64,000 bases of DNA from Wolbachia pipientis (GCF_030373985.1 NZ_JAUCRB010000005.1:32177-96176), one strand, 5' to 3'; positions 13,034 through 22,530 are shown, numbered from the stretch's first letter. Notes: generated from the letters alone by a model not told the origin. Program-made: numbers and translations.

Positions 13034-13678
13034 TCAAAGTATATCTAAATTTTCTAAAATAGGGTGAATGATTATGTTACCTTGCTCCGCAATAAGGTAG
13101 AATTTGTCGATTCTGCTCACATCCAAATTTATCATTTTTACGCCAAAATTTTCAGGATCATAAGTATTAACTTCTGCACTTTTGTGATAATTATAATAAT
13201 GTAATTTATTTTGATTGTCAGAACAACCAAACTCATCAATAAGGGTTCCCACCTTTCTGCCTTTACCACTTTTAACTAGCCCAAATAAGTCAATTACATG
13301 ATTTTGTGATCCAGGCTCTACAGACCCTTCTGCGGCAAAAAACTTAGGTGTATGGCCAACACATTCCTTCAAATTAAAGTTATGAGGCTTTTTTACACTA
13401 CCCAAATTTACAAATTTATATTCATCTGAAACAACAGAATATTGCGGATCATACTTTTTATGTTCTAAAAACTCATTGCCTAAAATGTTGCAAAACGTTA
13501 ATTTATAATCACCATCATTTAACTTAATGACCTTAAGATAACGAAAATCTCTAGGGATTTCTACTTCTTCTTTCGTAATTTGATTGCGTACAACAAACTC
13601 ATCGTTAAACATATGGTAGCCAATTTTTGGTAAAGTAGCTATATTTATTGCCTTGTTTAACTTAAAATTTGCATTCAT
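13034..13678 (-). CDS. Hypothetical protein upstream of virB8
   Basis: I do not recognise this 214-residue protein. It has no signal peptide or membrane segment, is rich in Asn, Asp and Lys, and looks like a soluble mixed alpha/beta protein (VVRNQITKEEVEIPRDFRYLK, HVIDLFGLVKSGKGRK, NIIIHPILENLDIL). The start at 13678 is supported by a good ribosome site (AGGTGG, 5 bases upstream). It ends about 50 bases before the virB8 start on the same strand, so the two are probably co-transcribed. Whether it works with the secretion system is only inference from position. Confidence 0.65.
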   Translation of the reverse strand: MNANFKLNKAINIATLPKIGYHMFNDEFVVRNQITKEEVEIPRDFRYLKVIKLNDGDYKLTFCNILGNEFLEHKKYDPQYSVVSDEYKFVNLGSVKKPHNFNLKECVGHTPKFFAAEGSVEPGSQNHVIDLFGLVKSGKGRKVGTLIDEFGCSDNQNKLHYYNYHKSAEVNTYDPENFGVKMINLDVSRIDKFYLIAEQGNIIIHPILENLDIL

Positions 13679-13896
13679 AAATGCCACCTAACAACTCCTT
13701 TCCTTTTTCTAAGGTTACTTCTTGATCTGAAGCTATACTTTTAATTAAGCTTAATTCCTTCTTCATGTTCAGTATGGCATTTGTTAGAACCTCTATTGAC
13801 TGCCATATGGTTAACTTATTAACCGTCAAATTATGTACTCTTAATACTAAATCAATAAGATTCTATCTTAAATTTATGTTGAAAGTATTATACTCC

Positions 13897-14724
13897 TTAA
13901 ACTGATGCTATGATATTAACTATATTAGCTAAAACATGCTTTTTATCTAAGTGAAGTTGTTTGGCAGTAACAAAAAGTTCATCTATTTTCTTCCACTGAC
14001 CTAGCAGAATTTCAACATCGGGTGCCACTCTCTTTATGCTTTCTAAAATAAAGGTCTGAATTATATATGATGCTAGTTCTAGCTCTATTTCGCTATTAAT
14101 GACTTTATTGACCACATCAGAATTCTTTAAATTACGAAGTAATTTATAAAAGCACCTGTATGATTCATAAGTATTGCTGCTTATTGTATTTATTATCATT
14201 CCTGGCGTTCCAGGAAATAAAGCAATGATCTCATCAAATATTTGATCGTCAAGTTTACATTGAGATGAAACAACATGCTTCGTTTCATCATAAGTTAGTG
14301 GTAGTAAATTCAGCTGAAAGCACCTACACTTAATAGTGGTTTGTATATTGTATGGCATATGGCTAATTATGAATATTTTAGAGTTTTTTGGTGGCTCTTC
14401 TAATGTTTTTAATATTGCATTTCTAGCGTTGTTCGTCATTGCCTCTAAGCTATCTATTATAGCTATCTTATATTCTGATTGAATAGGACTTAAGTGCAGG
14501 AAGTTTTTCATCTCTCTCACTTTTTCTACACCTATTGTATCACCTTCAACGGTACGTAAATCTAGTGCTACTTTGTCATAGTTCTTTATAAGAAACCAAT
14601 TAGAAAAGGATTTTGCAAGTGTTGCTTTTCCTATACCTTTTTTACCACAGATTAGCCAAGATTGAACAGATAAGTTGTTCATTAATTTTGTTTTGGCTTG
14701 ATCATGGCCTATAACTTTTTTCAC
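13897..14724 (-). CDS. holB: DNA polymerase III delta-prime subunit
   Basis: The 275-residue protein has an AAA+ fold: HDQAKTKLMN, the P-loop-like SWLICGKKGIGKATLAKSF, a Walker B-like region KIAIIDSLEAMTNNARNAILKTLEEPP, and sensor 1 FIISHMPYNIQTTIKCRC. This is the clamp-loader delta-prime subunit, which helps open the beta clamp. The zinc-binding cysteine cluster of many bacterial relatives is not seen. Translation starts at GTG. tsaC lies 17 bases upstream on the same strand. Confidence 0.9.
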   Translation of the reverse strand: MKKVIGHDQAKTKLMNNLSVQSWLICGKKGIGKATLAKSFSNWFLIKNYDKVALDLRTVEGDTIGVEKVREMKNFLHLSPIQSEYKIAIIDSLEAMTNNARNAILKTLEEPPKNSKIFIISHMPYNIQTTIKCRCFQLNLLPLTYDETKHVVSSQCKLDDQIFDEIIALFPGTPGMIINTISSNTYESYRCFYKLLRNLKNSDVVNKVINSEIELELASYIIQTFILESIKRVAPDVEILLGQWKKIDELFVTAKQLHLDKKHVLANIVNIIASV

Positions 14725-14741
14725 TTTTTCTCCTATAGAAC

Positions 14742-15329
14742 TCAGTCTGAAAGCATATTATTTACCATTTGTAATGAAACTTCACCCTCTCTTAAAACCT
14801 TAATCTTATTTCCAGTTAAGTCAATAATAGTAGATTCTATACCGGAAACTAATTCATCATCTTCAACCACTACAGATAAATGTTGTTTGATAGATCTAGG
14901 TATATTGCTTGCTTTGCATGCACTTTTTTCTCCTGAAGCATTGATACTAGTTGCAACTATTGGAGCTTTCAGCTCGTTTAATATTGAAATTGCTATAGGA
15001 TGATCAGGAATTCTTATGCCTATACTGCCTTTGAAGAATTCATTCGGTAATATGTTGTTATTTCTGAGCGGTAAAATATAGGTGATTGGCCCAGGAGAAA
15101 AGTGATTTATTAAACCGATATATTTCTCCCCTGGCTTTGCTATTTTTGTCAAACTGTAAATATCATTAACAAATACAGATAACGGCTTATTTTGAGAACG
15201 TTTTTTTATCTTATATATTTTCTTTATGGCTCCGCTATCTAGTGCGCTACAAGCAAGGGCATACACTGTTTCTGTTGGAAAACACACTAACAAGTTGTTC
15301 TGTATTGCATTTATTGTTTCAGATATCAT
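14742..15329 (-). CDS. tsaC: L-threonylcarbamoyladenylate synthase (Sua5/YrdC family)
   Basis: The enzyme makes threonylcarbamoyl-AMP from threonine, bicarbonate and ATP, the first step of the t6A tRNA modification. The 195-residue protein shows FPTETVYALACSA, the KKRSQNKPLSVFV basic patch, FSPGPITYILP, IGIRIPDHPIA and APIVATSINASGEKSA, all typical of the YrdC fold. It has no C-terminal Sua5 extension. It is probably co-transcribed with holB. Confidence 0.93.
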   Translation of the reverse strand: MISETINAIQNNLLVCFPTETVYALACSALDSGAIKKIYKIKKRSQNKPLSVFVNDIYSLTKIAKPGEKYIGLINHFSPGPITYILPLRNNNILPNEFFKGSIGIRIPDHPIAISILNELKAPIVATSINASGEKSACKASNIPRSIKQHLSVVVEDDELVSGIESTIIDLTGNKIKVLREGEVSLQMVNNMLSD

Positions 15330-15953
15330 ACAGCTAATAACTTACATTCACAGTACTCAAGAAGTGAATAATTTTATGTAACCATTTTGATGCCAACTTC
15401 AGTGAATCTTGTTGACTTTACCGATAGTTTCTCTGGAGCCATACTGAATAACAAGTACTTAAGACACCATAAAAAAGTTCGTTATAACTGCAAAAACTTC
15501 TTTGCTAAATTATATTTAAAAACTACTAAAAACATAAATTGTCATTGTAAGAGCCTAGTTTAACAGATTTTCTCTGTTTAGTGCTAGATATAGGTCGCTG
15601 AGGTTAGTAAAACCACAATAACCTATTTAAGGATAGCATTGACACAACTTGCTTTTTTCAAGCAATTTATTATATTGATTTTGGTTACTATCTCTCATTC
15701 CTTCTGGCATATTTTTCTTTAGCAGTTAAATAGTTATTTCATGATGAATTTTATTGTGACTACTAAATTTTTTAGTTATCGTGCAATAAGGCTATGCAAG
15801 TGTCGGCTACTTCGATGGCAGAAAATGATGCAAGAAGTTTTCCATCTTTTGCAGGAGATATTATTTTCTTTCATCAAACTTGACATGAAATGGTGTTGTA
15901 ATTATTACTTAAGCAGGTTTACCTCAATTTATCGTTAATAATTAGGATTAAAT
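15330..15953. other. Intergenic region, tsaC to yajC
   Basis: No supported gene over about 620 bases. A 65-codon open frame at 15741-15938 has no recognisable protein character. It overlaps a short piece resembling the palindromic element (GTCGGCTACTTCGATGGCAG near 15802). The only other clear signal is the candidate yajC promoter listed next. Confidence 0.5.
15880..15908 (+). promoter_or_regulatory. Candidate sigma-70 promoter of yajC
   Basis: TTGACA at 15880-15885 and TATTAC at 15903-15908 are 17 bases apart, and yajC starts about 45 bases downstream. The -35 box is a perfect match and the -10 box has four of six consensus bases. Confidence 0.55.
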
Positions 15954-16394
15954 ATGTTTATTTCTGAAGTTTTTGCAGCAGATGTGACTAATAATGTATC
16001 AAGTGTTGGTGCATCTTTTGCTAATCTTATTCCATTGATTTTAATATGTGTAGTAATTTATTTTTTTATTATCCGTCCACATCACAAAAGATTAAAAGAA
16101 CATAGAAAGATGGTAGATCAAATAAAGCGTGGTAATATGGTCGTTACTTCTGGTGGAATAATAGGCGAAATTAACAAAGTTGATGAAGCAAATGCACAGT
16201 TTACAATAGAAATAGCTCCAAAAGTTGAGATAAAAATCTTAAAGTCCGCTATATCTGAAGTTTTAAACAAAGAAGCCCAGACGTTAGTAGCCAAGCCAAC
16301 TGAAAAAGGCAAAATTGAGAAAAACAACAAAAAGAATAAAAGTCAATCAGAGAAAAGTAGAAAGGGGCGAGATAATAAAAACGAAAGTGCCTAG
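15954..16394 (+). CDS. yajC: Preprotein translocase subunit YajC
   Basis: YajC is a small partner of SecDF and the SecYEG channel in the inner membrane. The 146-residue product has one membrane segment (about 22-43, ANLIPLILICVVIYFFIIRP) followed by the conserved HHKRLKEHRKMVDQIKRGNMVVTSGGIIGEI. The last 35 residues form a highly charged Lys/Asn-rich tail (EKGKIEKNNKKNKSQ) longer than in most YajC. It lies just upstream of glmS. Confidence 0.93.
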   Translation: MFISEVFAADVTNNVSSVGASFANLIPLILICVVIYFFIIRPHHKRLKEHRKMVDQIKRGNMVVTSGGIIGEINKVDEANAQFTIEIAPKVEIKILKSAISEVLNKEAQTLVAKPTEKGKIEKNNKKNKSQSEKSRKGRDNKNESA

Positions 16395-16421
16395 TAACTC
16401 TAAAGAAAGGTTCACTTGGTT

Positions 16422-18242
16422 GTGTGTGGAATACTTGGCGTAGTAAGTAATGGTAATTCAGTAATACCAACGTTGCTGGCTGGATTACGGAAGTTGGAAT
16501 ATAGGGGTTATGATTCTTCGGGTATAGCAATCATAGGCAATGAAGGCAAAATAGAAGTTAAAAAATCAGCAGGAAAAGTCGAAAGGTTATGTGAAATTGT
16601 TAGTAACGACAAGGTATCTAGTAGTACTATTGGCATAGCACATACCCGTTGGGCTACACATGGAGCTCCAGACCTTAAAAATGCTCATCCTATTTATACA
16701 AATAACGTTGTTGTAGTTCATAATGGCATAATTGAGAATTACAATCTGCTAAAAAAGGGTCTAGAAGAAAGGGGAATGCCGTTTCATACTGACACCGACA
16801 CAGAGGTCATACCAAACATGCTAACACTATATCTTAATGAAGGATTATCACCTATTGATTCTTTATGTAAGTGTTTAAGCAACCTACACGGCTCGTTCGC
16901 TTTAGCCCTATTATTTGCGGAATACCCAGATGCTCTATTTGTTGCAAAAAGAAATTTACCCTTAGCAATAGGTTATAACTGTAACACCATGTTTGCTACA
17001 TCCGATTCTAATGCTTTGAGTGCACTGGTGGAGCGGATATCGTATCTAGAAGATGATGACATTGCAGTGATAAAGTCCAGCGGAGTTAGTATATACAATA
17101 ATGGTGCACAAGTTAACCGTAGTATAGAAAACAATAGTCCAAGCAATTTTCTAATTGGCAAAAATGGTTACTCTAGCTTCATGCTAAAAGAGATCTTTGA
17201 ACAGCCTTGTGCACTAAACAAAACAATAAGTCAATTTTACAAAAGGTATAAAGGGGTAATATCTACTAACAAAAAATTATTTTCTGAGCTGAATTACATT
17301 ACTGTAGTTGGATGCGGATCATCTTATTTTGCTGGGCTAATAGCAAAATATTGGTTAGAAAGTGTTGCTCAAGTTCGAGTGTATCTGGAAATCTCATCAG
17401 AATTTAGGTATAGCAACATAAGGCTAGAAGAAGGGAGCATTGGGTTATTTCTCTCTCAATCTGGTGAAACTGCAGATACCGTCGAAGCACTGCGCTACGC
17501 AAAATCACAGAGGCAAATGATCATTAGCATAACCAATACATTTAACAGTAGCATTGAAAAAATTTCAGATATTGTGTTGCATACTCTTGCTGGACCAGAA
17601 ATCGGTGTTGCTTCAACGAAAACCTTTTCTGCGCAGCTTGCGACTTTAGCGTGCTTTGCCTTAGAACTAGCAAAAATAAAAGGTACATTAAATGAAAAGA
17701 GAATAAAACAGCTAAGCAGTGCTATCAACTCTATCCCTGAATATGTTGAGCATGTTTTAGATTCGATGAAAATACAACATATATCAAGCAGTATATTAGA
17801 ACATAACAACATTATTTTAATCGGTAGAGGAAGCTCATATGGAGTTGCAATGGAAGGTGCATTAAAGATAAAAGAACTTTCATACATAAATACCATTGGC
17901 ATCGCGGCAGGAGAGATGAAGCACGGTTCAATTGCTTTGATAGATTCGTCTGTACTTGTTATAGCAGTTATCCCATACGACAGTTTATTTTTTAAAACGC
18001 TATCCAATATACAAGAAATTATTGCAAGAAAAGGCAGAGTAATTGCCTTCAGTAACAAGCAAGGAGTGCCATTCTTAAGAGAAATTTGTAAGGATGTAGT
18101 ACAACTCCCAGATGCTGATAGTTTTATCTTTCCGATCATCTATAGTGTTGCTATGCAATTCCTTGCTTACTCTACTGCAGTAAAAAAAGGGTTAGATGCC
18201 GATTGTCCAAGAAATTTAGCTAAGTCTGTTACTGTTGAGTAA
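16422..18242 (+). CDS. glmS: Glutamine--fructose-6-phosphate aminotransferase
   Basis: GlmS makes glucosamine-6-phosphate, the entry point to UDP-GlcNAc and lipid II. It has an N-terminal glutaminase domain (CGILGVVSNG, LRKLEYRGYDSSG, HTRWATHGAP, HNGIIENY) and two SIS sugar isomerase domains (VGCGSSYFAG, SQSGETADT; IGRGSSYGVAMEGALKIKELSYI). It ends in the conserved KSVTVE. The catalytic Cys must become residue 1 after Met removal. This points to the GTG at 16422, immediately before TGT, as the true start rather than the TTG at 16416. It gives 606 residues, the normal length. Confidence 0.96.
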   Translation: MCGILGVVSNGNSVIPTLLAGLRKLEYRGYDSSGIAIIGNEGKIEVKKSAGKVERLCEIVSNDKVSSSTIGIAHTRWATHGAPDLKNAHPIYTNNVVVVHNGIIENYNLLKKGLEERGMPFHTDTDTEVIPNMLTLYLNEGLSPIDSLCKCLSNLHGSFALALLFAEYPDALFVAKRNLPLAIGYNCNTMFATSDSNALSALVERISYLEDDDIAVIKSSGVSIYNNGAQVNRSIENNSPSNFLIGKNGYSSFMLKEIFEQPCALNKTISQFYKRYKGVISTNKKLFSELNYITVVGCGSSYFAGLIAKYWLESVAQVRVYLEISSEFRYSNIRLEEGSIGLFLSQSGETADTVEALRYAKSQRQMIISITNTFNSSIEKISDIVLHTLAGPEIGVASTKTFSAQLATLACFALELAKIKGTLNEKRIKQLSSAINSIPEYVEHVLDSMKIQHISSSILEHNNIILIGRGSSYGVAMEGALKIKELSYINTIGIAAGEMKHGSIALIDSSVLVIAVIPYDSLFFKTLSNIQEIIARKGRVIAFSNKQGVPFLREICKDVVQLPDADSFIFPIIYSVAMQFLAYSTAVKKGLDADCPRNLAKSVTVE

Positions 18243-18290
18243 TTCACTCTTTATTATCATCCCAACACGTAACGCTAGGCCATGAGATCT

Positions 18291-18603
18291 ATAAAAACTA
18301 CTTGACAAGTTTGAACAACTTCTTTACCCCGGAGCTAAGGGCTTTAAAATTAGTTCTTATCTGCAGATTCAATGACAAAATTTAGTAAAAAACTGAAAGT
18401 ATTTTTTGGCAGGTTACATCAAAGCATTGGGGCTGCATGTCCTTTAAATTTTTTCACATTCAGCCAAAATCGCTCTTAAACTAAGCCTCAGCGAATTATT
18501 ACAGCGCCAAGTCACAGTATTAGAGGGTTAAAACTCGCAGCTAGTGGTTTTTTTGCCTTTTTTCTTTTTTGGTAAATTTGTTAATGTTTGCAGCTAACGT
18601 GAA
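18291..18603 (+). repeat. Dispersed repeat, copy 2 (long form)
   Basis: About 300 bases closely resemble 49371-49691. Shared blocks in the same order are AAAATTTAGTAAAAA, GTATTTTTTGGCAGGTTACAT, ATTATTACAG(C/T)GCCAA, AGTATTAGAGGGTTAAAAC, and a T-rich tract. Its right part also matches copies 1 and 4. No ORF or transposase is visible inside it. Confidence 0.7.
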
Positions 18604-18625
18604 CTGGGTAACCTATAAAAAAATA

Positions 18626-18785
18626 GATCCTAGTGTCCGCTACTTGGATGACAGGAGAAAGAAGATTATAGGTGAAATGAGATCCCAGTATCACGCACTG
18701 GGATGACACCCTTTTGCCAACATTATATACTGAGATGAAGGAAAATAGTGTACTTGGATGATAAGAGAAGGGCTACTTGAATGAC
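18626..18785. repeat. Cluster of palindromic-element (WPE-like) arms
   Basis: Four related units follow each other: GATCCTAGTGTCCGCTACTT (18626), GATCCCAGTATCACGCACTG (18681, continuing GGATGACACC), TAGTGTACTTGGATGATAAG (18747) and GGCTACTTGAATGACG (18770). These are the same words found inside murC, dapF, gshB and ddl, here in non-coding DNA. Confidence 0.7.
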
Positions 18786-18848
18786 GTTTTTCCTATGACA
18801 TCAATTTCAACCACAATTTCGATTTTTTAACAAATTTAGGAGGCAAGC

Positions 18849-19178
18849 ATGAATTTCAATATTTTTCAAAGAAGCAAAACACATAAACATTCTGCTCTAC
18901 AGAGCATAATGTAGCCAAGTTGGAGTGAGCGTAATTATGTGAGTTCTGCTGAAGAAGGCTACGTCAAAAATGTTATCACCTTTTAAACAATCAATATGAT
19001 AACAAATGCCGCATCTTCAGTACCGTTTATCTTATATCGGCTTACTAACCAAGGAAAATCACAACTAAAATCCATCCTTTACTGAAGTTACTTTATTCTC
19101 CTAAGCCTCATGACACTTAACGAAAAAAGAGAAGCACTTGGCTTACCGCCGTTGCCGGGTGGTGAGAGATTTGATTAA
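18849..19178 (+). pseudogene. HK97-type phage portal protein, internally deleted remnant
   Basis: Starting at ATG 18849 the frame reads MNFNIFQRSKTHKHSALQSI, then WSERNYVSSAEEGYVKNVI, INMITNAASSVPFILYRLT, and after a frame change HPLLKLLYSPKPHD. This order is the N-terminal part of HK97-family portal proteins, including the gene-transfer-agent type. Directly after comes MTLNEKREALGLPPLPGGE with a stop at 19178, which resembles the C-terminal end of the same family. About 250 or more middle residues are missing. Two in-frame stops and a frameshift confirm it is dead. It has a strong ribosome site (GGAGG) relict upstream. Confidence 0.7.
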
Positions 19179-19278
19179 AAACCTTATATATAATGAAAGT
19201 ATATTAACATTAATGAATATAAAACATTTGTTTTGCATTATTATATTAATAATAATAATTTTAAGGTAGCTTACGAAT

Positions 19279-20361
19279 AAAATACAACAGTTAAATGAAC
19301 AGCTTGCAAACGCTGTTAAAGAAAGAAACTTAGAGAGAGTTAAGGAATTGATAGGAGATGGAGCAGAAGTTAAAGTAGTATATCGGCATGGATTTACTCC
19401 TTTGCACTTAGCTATTAACTCTGGCTGTAAAGAGATAGTAGGTTTTTTACTTAACAAAGGAGCGTATACTAAAATAGGGCCTTCCATATGTCAAGCTGTC
19501 AGCTAATGACAAAGATATGGTGAAGTTTTTGCTTGCATAAGGAGAGAGTGTTAATGCAATAAATCAGGATGAAAATACTCCTTTATACTTAGCTGCTCTA
19601 CATGACTACGAAGAGATGGCAGAGTTTTTACTTGAAGAAGGATCAAATATTAATGCAGTAAATCGATTTGGATTTACTCCTTTATCTTTGTCTTTTGCTG
19701 ATCGAGTAGATGTTGCTACACTGATAGCAAATCACATAGCAAAGTTAGAAACTGTTGATTTTTATGTAAGTGAAGAGAACTTACAAAGAAAAGATGAATT
19801 TATAAACACTTTAAACGAGATGCGTAATAATTATTTACAGCATTTTCAAAACTGTCAGAGAGAAGCCAAAAAGATTGAAAAAGAAAATAAGCAACTATAT
19901 GACTTTTTAAGAGAAAGCAATATTGATGATCTAGTCAGTATATGAGAAAGAAATAAAAATGTACGCAGTAAGTTCGGCAACCAAGAAAGCTTACAATAGC
20001 AATATCAAGAATATGCCCATATTTTAATTAACAAGGCTAATTAAGTAGAGAAAGAGATTTTTCTGCATAACCAGAAACTATTAATTGATGCTTCATCAAT
20101 ACATTACGGACGTAATTTTCAAGCGATGACATTTGCTGGTATAGAAAACTTTTTTAAAGTTTACAGTGGTGATTTTAATGAAAGGCTAGGAAATGGAGGA
20201 ATAACTCTGATTAACTTTATAAATTTTGAGAATATTGCAAAAGAGATATCCCTACACCGACAGTAACAAGCATTTAAAAAGCTTGTAGAAAGTAGTGCAC
20301 CGGGTAGAGATCTTAACAGTCCAAACGCTGAACAACTTCAAGCATCTACCCAGACTGTTTA
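19279..20361 (+). pseudogene. Ankyrin-repeat gene, frameshifted and with stops
   Basis: Ankyrin repeats read as LANAVKERNLERVKELIGDGAEV, HGFTPLHLAINSGCKEIVGFLL, then after a frameshift near 19495 NDKDMVKFLLA-stop-GESVNAI, ENTPLYLAALHDYEEMAEFLLEEGSNINAVNRFGFTPL. The repeats are followed by a coiled-coil-like tail (RKDEFINTLNEMRNNYLQHF) with stops, to about 20361. The open piece at 19616-19945 (109 codons) is the best preserved part. The gene would have coded for about 350 residues. It sits in a decayed patch with the portal remnant. Confidence 0.75.
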
Positions 20362-20415
20362 GCTAACCGCTGGTTGCATGCAGTTGTGTATCTGTGGTGA
20401 TTCGTGCAACCTAAG

Positions 20416-21213
20416 CTATAACAATGGCTTCAACATCTCCAGCCCCACCTTATAGTTAGGATAAATCAGAGAGACACCAAGATCTCTTTTAACTTTAACA
20501 TTACTCACTTTTTTTGATCCTAAATAAAAACTCTGCACATAACCAGGCAAGGAAGAAACCTCTACCAGCTTTGGAACACTAACATTTAGAAGTTTAGCTG
20601 CGTATACTACCACTTCAGACTGTGTAGTAGGTAAATCATCTGCACAATTGTACACTTCACCAGGTTTTATCTTTTGCATGGAAGAAAATAGAATATTCGA
20701 TATATCTTCAACATGAATACGAGAAAAAAAATGCCCTTCTTTTTGCACATTTCTTGCTTTGTTAAGCTGTAAATCAATTAATAGGTTTCTACCAGGACCG
20801 TATATTCCAGCTAAACGAAAAACATGTACAGGTAATTTGCTATTTAGCCATTTCTTTTCAGATCTAAGGCGGTTTTCTCCTCTGCTTTCTATGGGTTTCG
20901 TTTCAGATTCTTCTGTAACCCAATTACCAGCATGATCACCATAGACGCTAGTTGCGGACAAATAACCGAGCCATTTGATACTTTGAAAGTAATGACCATA
21001 CCTCTCCAGCACATCATCACCATCTGGAGGAATAGAAATCAAAACATGTGTTATGTCTTGAAACGTACCTTTGCTCACTTCGTCATAATTAAAAAGGTCG
21101 ACATCCTGTAAGTCTTGATTTCTTGAAGTACCATTAACTTTCCAACCTAAACTCAGTAACTTTTTCGATAGAAACCTAGCTACATATCCATAACCAAAGC
21201 AAAACAAGTGCAT
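20416..21213 (-). CDS. NAD-dependent epimerase/dehydratase-like (SDR) protein
   Basis: The 265-residue protein has a degenerate Rossmann N terminus (HLFCFGYGYVARFLSKKLLSLGWKVNGTSRN), the catalytic-region motif LSATSVYGD with Tyr but a non-canonical YxxxK, and FRLAGIYGPGRN typical of extended SDR proteins. It resembles the YeeZ-like group found across alphaproteobacteria; the substrate is unknown. The next gene upstream, a hydrolase, ends 5 bases before it on the same strand. Confidence 0.8.
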   Translation of the reverse strand: MHLFCFGYGYVARFLSKKLLSLGWKVNGTSRNQDLQDVDLFNYDEVSKGTFQDITHVLISIPPDGDDVLERYGHYFQSIKWLGYLSATSVYGDHAGNWVTEESETKPIESRGENRLRSEKKWLNSKLPVHVFRLAGIYGPGRNLLIDLQLNKARNVQKEGHFFSRIHVEDISNILFSSMQKIKPGEVYNCADDLPTTQSEVVVYAAKLLNVSVPKLVEVSSLPGYVQSFYLGSKKVSNVKVKRDLGVSLIYPNYKVGLEMLKPLL

Positions 21214-21218
21214 GGAAA

Positions 21219-21863
21219 TTAGTTTTTGAAATTTTTCTTAATAAACTCTACACCTAATTTTATTCCTTCCTCATTAATAATATGTCCTAATGCATGAATT
21301 GGGTGCCCTTCAACATTTACTCCATTTTCTTTCAGAGCTTTAACTGCTAAGTCAAGAGAAGAAAAAGGTACCACATCGTCAGCATCACCGTGAATAACAC
21401 ACATGTTAGGTTTCGATTTAATCTTCGGTGCAACTTTTGAAGGTGAAAGAAACCTACCAGAATATGCAACAACTGACGCACAAGACTGAGAGCGGGTGAG
21501 AGCTGTGTGTATCGCAAGCATCGCACCTTGAGAAAACCCAACTAAAGAAAGTTGTGCATCTTTTAAGTTAAGCTCTTTCAACTGCGCATCAATAAAATGA
21601 TTTACTATTGACGTAGCATTTTTTAATCCATTATATAGTGCTTCTTCACTGCGATCCTCCAAACTAAACCATTGATAACCGTCACCTACTTCTCCTTCAA
21701 ACGGTGCATTGGGTACTACAAAACATGAATCAGGCAAAGATTTGCTCATAATTTTAGCAAGGTGAACGAAGTTATCACCACTCGAGCCCCAACCATGTAA
21801 ACAAACAATTAAATTTTTCTTATCTTTACTTGCACAAATTTCTGGACCTTTAAGTTCAATCAT
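21219..21863 (-). CDS. Phospholipase/carboxylesterase family hydrolase
   Basis: The 214-residue alpha/beta hydrolase has the oxyanion region LIVCLHGWGSSGDNF, the nucleophile elbow LVGFSQGAML (Ser), an Asp in VIHGDADDVVPF and a His in HALGHIIN, giving a full triad. It belongs to the small esterase group that includes acyl-protein thioesterase-like enzymes. The real substrate cannot be told. It precedes the SDR gene in a likely two-gene operon. Confidence 0.87.
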   Translation of the reverse strand: MIELKGPEICASKDKKNLIVCLHGWGSSGDNFVHLAKIMSKSLPDSCFVVPNAPFEGEVGDGYQWFSLEDRSEEALYNGLKNATSIVNHFIDAQLKELNLKDAQLSLVGFSQGAMLAIHTALTRSQSCASVVAYSGRFLSPSKVAPKIKSKPNMCVIHGDADDVVPFSSLDLAVKALKENGVNVEGHPIHALGHIINEEGIKLGVEFIKKNFKN

Positions 21864-22021
21864 TTCTTTTCTTTTTGTTTTATACCTTTATTTAACACTG
21901 ATTTTTAAATTTGTAAAAACTATATTGAATGTTTTTCTATTATAAAGATAGAAGAAAACTATGTTAATTGCTTGTACAAGGACTTATTTGGATATATATT
22001 TTAGTTTATTTAACAAGCACC

Positions 22022-22321
22022 ATGGACACTGATGATAAAGTAGTTTTTAAGATTTATAAACCAGCAAAAACTGCCACACAATCTGGTCTAGGTAACACAC
22101 GTTTTTGGTACCTAAAAACTGAACCTGACTCTTACTATATTGAACCTCTAATGGGGTGGATTGGTTCAAAAAACCCAAAAAAGCAGATTGTATTAAAGTT
22201 TGATTCCCTTGAAAAAGCAGTATCCTACGCAAAAAAACGCAATATTAAATATATAATTGAAATGCCAAAAGATGTTAAGAGGCGTCCAAAATCTTATGCA
22301 AGTAATTTCATATCAAAGTAA
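22022..22321 (+). CDS. NADH dehydrogenase accessory subunit, NDUFS4-like (ETC complex I)
   Basis: From the ATG at 22022 the 99-residue product reads VVFKIYKPAKTATQSG, FWYLKTEP, EPLMGWIGSKNPKKQIVLKF, SLEKAVSYAKKRNIKYII. This is the conserved region of the 18 kDa complex I subunit known as NDUFS4 in mitochondria. Alphaproteobacteria share it as a supernumerary subunit of NADH:quinone oxidoreductase. The frame is open from 21968, but the extra hydrophobic leader there is not part of the family. Confidence 0.88.
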   Translation: MDTDDKVVFKIYKPAKTATQSGLGNTRFWYLKTEPDSYYIEPLMGWIGSKNPKKQIVLKFDSLEKAVSYAKKRNIKYIIEMPKDVKRRPKSYASNFISK

Positions 22322-22530
22322 GTCCTATTGTAGGATGTAGTAGTTTATGCTTCACAGAAGCTCTGCTATTCAACTTGTTCATCCATTTTTTATCAAGCTC
22401 GAAACACAAATAATTCTTATTTTAATACGAACAATACCTGCTATCATAATTATAGCACATACTAATTTAGTAATAGATTAACTAATAAGCATTATAATAT
22501 TGCTAATTGTAAATTTACTGAGAGGTTTCT

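Noticed and set aside
12316..13678. A larger virB operon around virB8
   Set aside because: No VirB9, VirB10, VirB11 or VirD4 motifs occur in the neighbouring genes; they are rnhB, an orphan, holB and tsaC.
15741..15938. 65-codon plus-strand ORF before yajC
   Set aside because: Composition is not protein-like, it overlaps a palindromic-element fragment and the yajC promoter, and there is no ribosome site.
18626..18785. Repeated short units, considered as a CRISPR array
   Set aside because: Units differ in length and sequence, spacers are not uniform, and the same words occur inside coding genes; they are palindromic elements.
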